From Glo-17 sp964549735 (GTDB lineage Bacteria > Krumholzibacteriota > Krumholzibacteriia > LZORAL124-64-63): a stretch of 6,258 bases of DNA. Of this stretch, positions 1 through 5,737 are shown piece after piece. The notes beneath the pieces were generated by a model, which saw nothing but the letters and a program-made list of their open reading frames with translations, was not told where the DNA came from and ran no database searches. A program made the translations under genes and the position numbers. Location: contig CAZJWO010000145.1 in assembly GCA_964549735.1 (NCBI GenBank), forward strand, positions 1 to 6,258, written 5' to 3'. Each line of letters opens with the position of its first letter. Position 1 is the first letter of the stretch.

Positions 1-142
1 TGCGTCCGGAGGCTGGCGCCGTCGTCGCTCTGCTCACCTGACCCCGCTTCCGGCGCCGAGCGCCCCCGGGCGCACGACGACCCCGGCGGCGCGGCGCCCG
101 CCCTTGCAACCAGCACCGGATGCCGGGGTTCCGCTCGATGCC
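1..142. other. Region downstream of selC, no supported gene
   Basis: I see no gene here that can be supported. On the plus strand, the frame beginning at base 3 encodes 12 residues (RPEAGAVVALLT) and stops with TGA at 39-41. This could be the tail of a gene entering from the left, but it is too short to judge. Two GC-rich inverted repeats follow. The first is GCGCCC/GGGCGC at 60-65 and 68-73. The second is an imperfect one at 108-130 (AACC, bulge, CCGG, ATG, CCGGGGTT), which lies 12 bases past the 3' end of the minus-strand tRNA-Sec. The second could help end or process the tRNA transcript, but neither is followed by a T run. Confidence 0.4.
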
Positions 143-241
143 TGGCGGGAACGTGTGGGAATCGAACCCACCTCGGACGGTATGACGCGCCCGACAAAGG
201 GATTTGAAGTCCCCGGGGCCCACCAGGACCCATTCGCTCCC
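143..241 (-). tRNA. selC: tRNA-Sec (anticodon TCA)
   Basis: Selenocysteine tRNA, which is charged with serine, converted to selenocysteinyl-tRNA by SelA and delivered by SelB to in-frame UGA codons followed by a SECIS element. The anticodon TCA is at 207-205, in loop CTTCAAA closed by GGGGA/TCCCT. The gene shows the hallmarks of a bacterial tRNA-Sec. The D stem has six pairs (GGGTCC/GGGCCC) around a four-base loop TGGT. The variable arm is long, seven pairs (TCGGGCG/CGTCCGA) around an eight-base loop. The T arm is GTGGG-TTCGATT-CCCAC. The acceptor is an 8+5 type, GGGAGCGA with ACGTTCCC, with one G-T wobble and an A-A mismatch at the eighth pair. Discriminator G and CCA are encoded (146-143). 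The length is 99 nt with CCA, a little longer than the E. coli gene. It lies 88 bp downstream of glmS on the same strand. No clear promoter of its own is visible, so it may be read from upstream. No selA or selB is in the window. Confidence 0.96.
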
Positions 242-253
242 GCGCATGCGGCG

Positions 254-273
254 GCCCGACCGCACGGTCGGGC
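254..273 (-). repeat. Perfect hairpin between glmS and selC
   Basis: Nine-base perfect inverted repeat GCCCGACCG / CGGTCGGGC separated by only two bases; in RNA it would fold as eight pairs with a four-base loop. On the minus strand it comes 56 bases after the glmS stop codon and 12 bases before the first base of tRNA-Sec. It could be the glmS-glmM operon terminator, although no T run follows, or a structured leader of the tRNA-Sec precursor. The sequence does not decide between these. Confidence 0.55.
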
Positions 274-329
274 GAACGCCTCAAGAGTAAGCTGCGACCG
301 TCATTTCCACCAGCGGGAAACGGCGGTCG

Positions 330-2150
<1,821 letters not shown>

Positions 2151-2158
2151 GCGCTCGA

Positions 2159-2165
2159 CTCCTCT
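2159..2165 (-). promoter_or_regulatory. glmS ribosome binding site overlapping glmM stop
   Basis: AGAGGAG on the minus strand, eight bases before the glmS ATG. Its first two bases are the last two of the TAG stop codon of the upstream mutase gene. This arrangement suggests translational coupling of the two enzymes. Confidence 0.85.
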
Positions 2166-3510
2166 AGGTTGTCGACGATCCGCCCGCGCCGCGGACGCGC
2201 GCGATGAGCGCGCGCGCGGCGGCCTCGCTGGCGGCTTCGGCGATGATCCGCACGACCGGCTCGGTGTTCGACGACCGCACGTGGACCCAGCCGTCGCGGC
2301 CCGTCCACTTCAGCCCGTCGCGGTCATCGAGATCGCCCGGTCCCAGACGCAGCAGGGCGCGCCGCAGCCCGTCTCCCGCCGGCACCTCGCCGGCGTCGAA
2401 CTTCTCCTTGACCATCGCGACCGGCGGCAGCACCGCGGCCAGGACCGAAAGCGGCCGGCGCGTCGTCGCGAGGGCTTGCAGGATCATGGCGATGCCGACC
2501 AGCGCGTCGCGCCCCGGATGCAGGGCCGGATAGATGACCCCGCCGTTGCCCTCGCCGCCCAGCACGCAGCCGTGCCGCAGCATGGCGGCCACGACGTTCG
2601 CCTCGCCCACGGGCGTGCGCCAGACGCGCGACCCGTGGCGTTCGGCCACGCGCTCGATGAGACCGGTCGTCGAGAGGTTGACCGCCAGATCCCCGGGCTC
2701 GCGCGCGAGCAGGAAGTCGGCGGCGAGCACGAGGGTCATCTCCTCGCTCAACGGGCGCCCGCCGTCGGCCACCAGCGCGAGCCGATCCACGTCCGGATCG
2801 ACGGCCAGGCCGAGATCGGCGCCGCTCGTGGCGACCGCGGCGATGAGTTCGCCCAGATGCGCCGGCGTCGGCTCGGGATCGTGCGGAAAACGGCCGCTCA
2901 GACCGCAGCCCAACCGCGTGCAGCGCACGCCCAGCCGCTCGCAGAGCGCGGGCACGATCGCCCCGCCGGCGCCCTCGACCGCATCGACGACCACGTGCAG
3001 GCCGCGCGCCGCGATGCCCGCGCGGTCGAGCCAGGGCAACGCGAGCAGCGCGTCGAGATGCCGCGCGTCGGCGTCCGCGACCTGGGTGACGCCGCCGAGC
3101 CGCTCGTGCGTCACGTGCCCGTCCTGGGCGTCGAAACGGGCGCGGACCACGGCGTTCTGCTCGGCGTCGAGGAACAGCCCGCGTCCGTCGAGGAACTTCA
3201 GCGCGTTCCACTGTTGCGGGTTGTGGCTGGCGGTGATGATGATCCCGCCGACGGCGTCCGTGTGCTGCACTTCCAGCTCGGTCGTCGGCGTCGTCGCGAC
3301 GCCGATGTCGCGCACGTCATGGCCCGTCGAGGCCAGCGCCGCGCAGACGGCGTCGCGCACCATCGCGCCCGACGGCCGGGTGTCGCGGCCGACGACGACC
3401 GGTCCGGCCGGCAGCCAGGCGCCGAACGCCGCGGCCCACCGCGCCGCGGAGACCGCGTCGAGACCGGCGCCCACGACGCCGCGGACGCCCGAGACACTGA
3501 CTCTCAGCAC
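2164..3510 (-). CDS. glmM: Phosphoglucosamine mutase (alpha-D-phosphohexomutase family)
   Basis: Predicted to convert glucosamine-6-phosphate to glucosamine-1-phosphate by a phosphoserine mechanism. From the GTG at 3510 the protein is 448 aa, the usual size for the family. Motifs, in order: active-site serine loop TASHNP (Ser95), Mg-binding DPDVDR (Asp238, 240, 242), sugar-specificity loop GEGNGG (319-324) and phosphate-binding RSSNTEP (412-418). The GEGNGG loop differs from the GGEQSGH form of E. coli GlmM and resembles archaeal-type and other phosphomannomutase/GlmM relatives, so phosphomannomutase or mixed specificity is possible. The glmS gene 13 bp downstream favours GlmM. The start is uncertain. 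The adjacent in-frame TTG at 3513 gives an N-terminus (MVLRVSVSGVRG) that matches relatives equally well, with an AAGGG site 7 bases from TTG or 10 from GTG. An ATG at 3648 would add about 46 unlikely residues. The end is Gly/Ser/Thr-rich (GAGGSSTT). Confidence 0.92.
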   Translation of the reverse strand: MLRVSVSGVRGVVGAGLDAVSAARWAAAFGAWLPAGPVVVGRDTRPSGAMVRDAVCAALASTGHDVRDIGVATTPTTELEVQHTDAVGGIIITASHNPQQWNALKFLDGRGLFLDAEQNAVVRARFDAQDGHVTHERLGGVTQVADADARHLDALLALPWLDRAGIAARGLHVVVDAVEGAGGAIVPALCERLGVRCTRLGCGLSGRFPHDPEPTPAHLGELIAAVATSGADLGLAVDPDVDRLALVADGGRPLSEEMTLVLAADFLLAREPGDLAVNLSTTGLIERVAERHGSRVWRTPVGEANVVAAMLRHGCVLGGEGNGGVIYPALHPGRDALVGIAMILQALATTRRPLSVLAAVLPPVAMVKEKFDAGEVPAGDGLRRALLRLGPGDLDDRDGLKWTGRDGWVHVRSSNTEPVVRIIAEAASEAAARALIARVRGAGGSSTT

Positions 3511-3628
3511 CAAAGAGGCACCCTTCCCGCTGCGGCCTGGTCCACCGCCGGCAAGTCCGGCGGCTCCAACCCGTTCACGGCGACCGGCGTTCCCGAAGCA
3601 AGAGACGGGCCTTTCCGGCCGGCAACGC
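3511..3628. repeat. Divergent intergenic region with inverted repeats
   Basis: Main part of the 168-bp space between the divergent glmM and amidase genes. It contains a perfect inverted repeat CCGCCGG-CAAGT-CCGGCGG at 3545-3563, 34 bases upstream of the glmM start and so probably in its leader. There is also an 8-base palindrome CCGGCCGG at 3615-3622, and a short repeat GGCAA-CGC-TTGCC at 3621-3633 that runs into the proposed -35 box of the amidase gene. These could be operators or leader hairpins. I could not find a convincing -35/-10 pair for glmM on the minus strand. Confidence 0.45.
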
Positions 3629-3658
3629 TTGCCCCCGCGGCGCCTCACGGCGTATCAT
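3629..3658 (+). promoter_or_regulatory. Possible sigma70-type promoter of the amidase gene
   Basis: TTGCCC (3629-3634) and TATCAT (3653-3658) are separated by 18 bp. The -10 matches the consensus at five of six positions, the -35 at four. Transcription would start near 3665, leaving a leader of only about 14 bases with the SD almost at the 5' end. The sequence context is GC-rich, so an AT-containing hexamer stands out here. Confidence 0.4.
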
Positions 3659-3666
3659 GTGGCGCT

Positions 3667-3672
3667 AGGAGG
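3667..3672 (+). promoter_or_regulatory. Amidase ribosome binding site
   Basis: A full-consensus AGGAGG lies six bases before the ATG at 3679. This site fixes the start codon within an otherwise much longer open frame that runs antisense through the mutase gene. Confidence 0.9.
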
Positions 3673-3678
3673 CCCGCC

Positions 3679-4947
3679 ATGGACGGAACCAGGTTAGGCG
3701 CCGCGCCTCCGCCCCGCAACCGCCGTCTCCAGCTGGCCGGAATCCTGGCCCTGGGGCTGGGTTTCTTGCTACCGGCGGCAACAGGGGCGGCCGGGTTGCG
3801 CATCAGCGACCGGTTGAGCCCGCTGAACGCGGAGCGGCACCTGCGCGCGCGGACCGATTACATCCTGCTGCACACGACCGAGGGCGGCGACCGCTCGTCG
3901 CTGGCGCGCGTACGCCGCGGCGGCCTGGCGCACTACCTGGTCATGACCGACGGCCGGGTCCACCGGATCATCGACCGCAATCGCGTCGCCCGCCACGCCG
4001 GCCTCAGCATGTGGAACGACCGGCAGGACCTCGACGAGGTCTCCCTCGGCATCGAGATCGTCGGCTACCACAACCGGCCGCTCGACGCACGGCAGATCGC
4101 CGCCTTGCGCGAGCTGCTGCGCCAGCTCAAGTCGCTGTACCGGATCTCGGACGAGCGGGTGCTCAGCCACTCGATGGTCGCCTTCGGCCACCGCAACCGC
4201 TGGCACGCGCACGCCCACCGCGGCCGCAAGCGCTGCGGCATGCAGTTCGCGCAGCCCGAACTGCGCGCGCGCCTCGGTCTGACGTCGCGCCCGACGGTCG
4301 ATCCGGACGTCGCCGCCGGGCGGCTCATCGTCGCCGACCCCTACCTCAACACGGTCCTCTACGCGCCGGCGCCGCTGGCCGAACGCGTCGCCGAAGCGCG
4401 GTTCGAAGGGCCGGACGTCAACGTCATCACGGCGGAGCGCACGGCCTGGTTCATCGCGCGCGACGAGTTCGACCATCCGCGCACCGTGTATGTCTTCCCC
4501 GACGGCAGCCGCCAGCGCGGCAACGAGATCCGCGACTGGGGGCGCCTGCCCAGCGGCACGCGCGTCCTGCTGGACCAGGATCCGCTGCCCGTGCCCGCCG
4601 ATCCCGCCTGGCTGGTCCTCGGGCGCGACGGCAGCTCCCCCAGCGAACTGGCCGGCAGCGCCTACGCCGCGCCGACGACGCTCTACGTGCAGCCCGGCGG
4701 TCGCGTCCAGCGCGGCGACGAGCTGCGTGAGCGCGACTTCCGCCGCCTGCCGATAGGCACCCGCATCTTCGTGGGTTTCCGCTACGCGGGGTCGGTCGCG
4801 CCCGGACGGACGGCCTACCAGCTCTGCGGGCCGAACTACCGCCTCGACACGACGCTCTACCTGATGCCCGGCGGCGCCGTGCGCACCGGGACGCAGATCC
4901 GCGAGGACCGCATCCCGCGCGGGACGCTCGTGCTGGTGCCCGCGTAG
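3679..4947 (+). CDS. Exported N-acetylmuramoyl-L-alanine amidase with C-terminal repeats
   Basis: Predicted to cleave the MurNAc-L-Ala bond of peptidoglycan in the envelope; 422 aa. Residues 1-17 are basic (RNRR) and 18-38 form a hydrophobic segment with small residues near 34-38, consistent with a signal peptide or membrane anchor. The Amidase_2/PGRP-like domain covers about 59-200. Likely zinc ligands are His65 (YILLHTTEGG), His164 (LSHSMVAFG) or a neighbouring His, and Cys186 (RGRKRCG). Cys in the third position recalls T7 lysozyme and PGRPs rather than AmpD, which uses Asp. Also visible are GGLAHYLV (81-88) and a His/Arg-rich stretch HRNRWHAHAHRGRK (171-184). The C-terminal 220 residues match no domain I recognise but contain three related units at 255-300, 309-368 and 378-422, perhaps for wall binding. 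An N-acetylmuramoyl-peptide recognition role without cleavage is possible if a ligand is missing. The gene is divergent from the glmM-glmS operon and appears monocistronic. Confidence 0.87.
   Translation: MDGTRLGAAPPPRNRRLQLAGILALGLGFLLPAATGAAGLRISDRLSPLNAERHLRARTDYILLHTTEGGDRSSLARVRRGGLAHYLVMTDGRVHRIIDRNRVARHAGLSMWNDRQDLDEVSLGIEIVGYHNRPLDARQIAALRELLRQLKSLYRISDERVLSHSMVAFGHRNRWHAHAHRGRKRCGMQFAQPELRARLGLTSRPTVDPDVAAGRLIVADPYLNTVLYAPAPLAERVAEARFEGPDVNVITAERTAWFIARDEFDHPRTVYVFPDGSRQRGNEIRDWGRLPSGTRVLLDQDPLPVPADPAWLVLGRDGSSPSELAGSAYAAPTTLYVQPGGRVQRGDELRERDFRRLPIGTRIFVGFRYAGSVAPGRTAYQLCGPNYRLDTTLYLMPGGAVRTGTQIREDRIPRGTLVLVPA
4441..4944 (+). repeat. Three protein repeats in the amidase C-terminus
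   Basis: Each unit opens with an [T/P]A[W/Y] element (TAWFIA, PAWLVLG, TAYQLCG). It then carries a Tyr-Pro-Gly core (TVYVFPDG, TTLYVQPGG, TTLYLMPGG), a charged Gly/Ile-Arg step (RGNEIRD, RGDELRE, TGTQIRE) and a closing Pro-Gly-Thr strand (LPSGTRVLL, LPIGTRIFV, IPRGTLVLV). The units span residues 255-300, 309-368 and 378-422. The differing lengths come from the linker between the first two elements. The pattern suggests three small beta-rich modules arising by internal duplication. It is visible at protein level, not as exact DNA repeats. Confidence 0.75.
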
Positions 4948-5070
4948 GCCGCGCGATCGAGCGGGGATGCGGATCGGTCGTTCGAGCTGCGCGGGACGGT
5001 GGCCGCGGCGTTGGCCTAGCGCCGGGTGTCGATTCCCCTGGTCCATCCTTCGGGCGGCCTGGGAAAGTCC
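4948..5070. other. Spacer between convergent amidase and tRNA genes
   Basis: Non-coding space where the plus-strand amidase and the minus-strand tRNA operon converge. TAGGCC at the amidase stop (4945-4950) is repeated inverted as GGCCTA at 5013-5018, but the distance is large. I see no classical terminator with a T run for either direction. Confidence 0.5.
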
Positions 5071-5146
5071 TGGAGCTGGTGCGCGGAATCGAACCGCGGA
5101 CCTGCTCATTACGAGTGAGCTGCTCTACCAGCTGAGCTACACCAGC
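5071..5146 (-). tRNA. tRNA-Thr (anticodon CGT)
   Basis: Complete cloverleaf reading ACG codons. The acceptor is GCTGGTG/CACCAGC, the D stem GCTC/GAGC with loop AGCTGGTA. The anticodon arm is GCTCA-CTCGTAA-TGAGC, with CGT opposite bases 5113-5111. The variable loop is AGGTC and the T arm CGCGG-TTCGATT-CCGCG. Discriminator T and CCA are encoded at 5074-5071. It is 20 bases downstream of tRNA-Phe and probably cut from the same transcript. The four bases just before its 5' end (TGGA) are complementary to the encoded TCCA end, extending the acceptor stem to 11 pairs in the precursor. Confidence 0.96.
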
Positions 5147-5166
5147 TCCAAGATCTCGAGGCGGGG

Positions 5167-5242
5167 TGGTGCCTAGGGGCGGAGTCGAACCACCGACACC
5201 TGCATTTTCAGTGCAGTGCTCTACCAGCTGAGCTACCTAGGC
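5167..5242 (-). tRNA. tRNA-Phe (anticodon GAA)
   Basis: Complete cloverleaf reading UUC/UUU. The acceptor is GCCTAGG/CCTAGGC, the D stem GCTC/GAGC with loop AGCTGGTA. The anticodon arm is CTGCA-CTGAAAA-TGCAG with anticodon GAA at 5209-5207, and the T arm is GGTGG-TTCGACT-CCGCC. Discriminator A and CCA are encoded (5170-5167). It is first in a two-tRNA operon with tRNA-Thr, under the promoter at 5284-5312. Confidence 0.97.
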
Positions 5243-5245
5243 ACC

Positions 5246-5279
5246 CGTCCGGTCGGCGGCGGCAGCCGGCGACCGGACG
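5246..5279 (-). repeat. Ten-base-pair hairpin in the tRNA-Phe leader
   Basis: Perfect inverted repeat CGTCCGGTCG (5246-5255) and CGACCGGACG (5270-5279). The 14-base loop can itself form four more pairs (CGGC/GCCG). It lies between the promoter and the tRNA-Phe 5' end, starting near the expected transcription start (about 5278) and ending three bases before the mature tRNA. It would fold the whole leader of the precursor. It may protect the 5' end, help processing, or be a protein-binding site on DNA. Confidence 0.7.
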
Positions 5280-5283
5280 AGCA

Positions 5284-5312
5284 ATTAAACTACGGGGTTG
5301 CCAGGTTGTCAA
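5284..5312 (-). promoter_or_regulatory. Strong sigma70-type promoter for tRNA-Phe/tRNA-Thr
   Basis: On the minus strand: -35 TTGACA (5312-5307, exact consensus), a 17-bp spacer, and -10 TTTAAT (5289-5284, five of six). It is in the right orientation and position for the two tRNA genes, with a start expected near 5278. The stop codon TGA of the response regulator gene (5311-5309) lies inside the -35 hexamer. Confidence 0.88.
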
Positions 5313-5716
5313 GCGACCGGCGCCGCGCTCGCCAGCTCCTCGATGCGGGCGACGACCTCGTCGATGTCGAACGGCTTGTACATGGTGCGCTCGGCGCGCG
5401 ACCAGGTCGCGATGAACCGCTCGCGCTCCGGGGAATCGACCTTGCGGGCGGTCAAGAGCATGATCGGGAAGCTGCGGCTCGCCGGGTCGCGGTCCATCCA
5501 CTCCTTCAGGAGCCGGCTGACCTCGTAGCCGTTGCACCCCGGCAGCATGACGTCCAGCAGCATGGCGTCGGGACGCACCTGCTTGGCCAGATCCAGGGCC
5601 TGCAGACCGTCGGTCGCGGTCACCACCTCGTAGCCGCGCAGGGCGAGGCTGTAGTCGAGGGTCTCGAGGATGTCCTGCTCGTCGTCCACGACGAGGATAC
5701 GCAGGCGTTCGTCCAT
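5309..5716 (-). CDS. Single-domain response regulator (CheY-like receiver)
   Basis: Phosphoacceptor of a two-component system; 135 aa, made of a receiver domain only, with no output domain. Key residues: acidic pair Asp11-Asp12 (ILVVDDEQD), phosphoacceptor Asp55 (AMLLDVMLPG), switch Thr89 (MLLTAR) and Lys114 in YKPFD. The stretch from Thr89 to Lys114 is about three residues longer than in OmpR-type receivers. The usual aromatic switch residue three before the Lys is Thr111; a Tyr stands directly before the Lys instead. The start ATG has SD GGAGG six bases upstream. It follows the histidine kinase gene by 21 bp on the same strand, so that kinase is its probable partner. Output must go through protein contacts or another phosphorelay member. 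The target cannot be told from the sequence. Confidence 0.93.
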   Translation of the reverse strand: MDERLRILVVDDEQDILETLDYSLALRGYEVVTATDGLQALDLAKQVRPDAMLLDVMLPGCNGYEVSRLLKEWMDRDPASRSFPIMLLTARKVDSPERERFIATWSRAERTMYKPFDIDEVVARIEELASAAPVA

Positions 5717-5722
5717 CGCGGT

Positions 5723-5727
5723 CCTCC
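5723..5727 (-). promoter_or_regulatory. Response regulator ribosome binding site
   Basis: GGAGG on the minus strand, six bases from the ATG, within the 21-bp gap after the kinase stop codon. It supports the chosen start of the regulator. Confidence 0.85.
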
Positions 5728-5737
5728 CAGGGTGCGG

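Noticed and set aside
3..41. Twelve-codon plus-strand tail ending in TGA
   Set aside because: Could be the end of a gene from the left, but twelve residues give no family evidence and other frames are also open.
143..241. selC as an integration site with a genomic island
   Set aside because: selC is a known island target in enterobacteria, but no integrase, no direct repeat of the tRNA 3' end and no mobile gene is visible within the window.
2151..2163. glmS ribozyme/riboswitch upstream of glmS
   Set aside because: Only 13 bp separate the genes, far too little for the ribozyme.
3769..5109. Minus-strand open frame antisense to the amidase and reaching into tRNA-Thr
   Set aside because: No family motifs, no SD, runs opposite a well-supported gene and through a tRNA.
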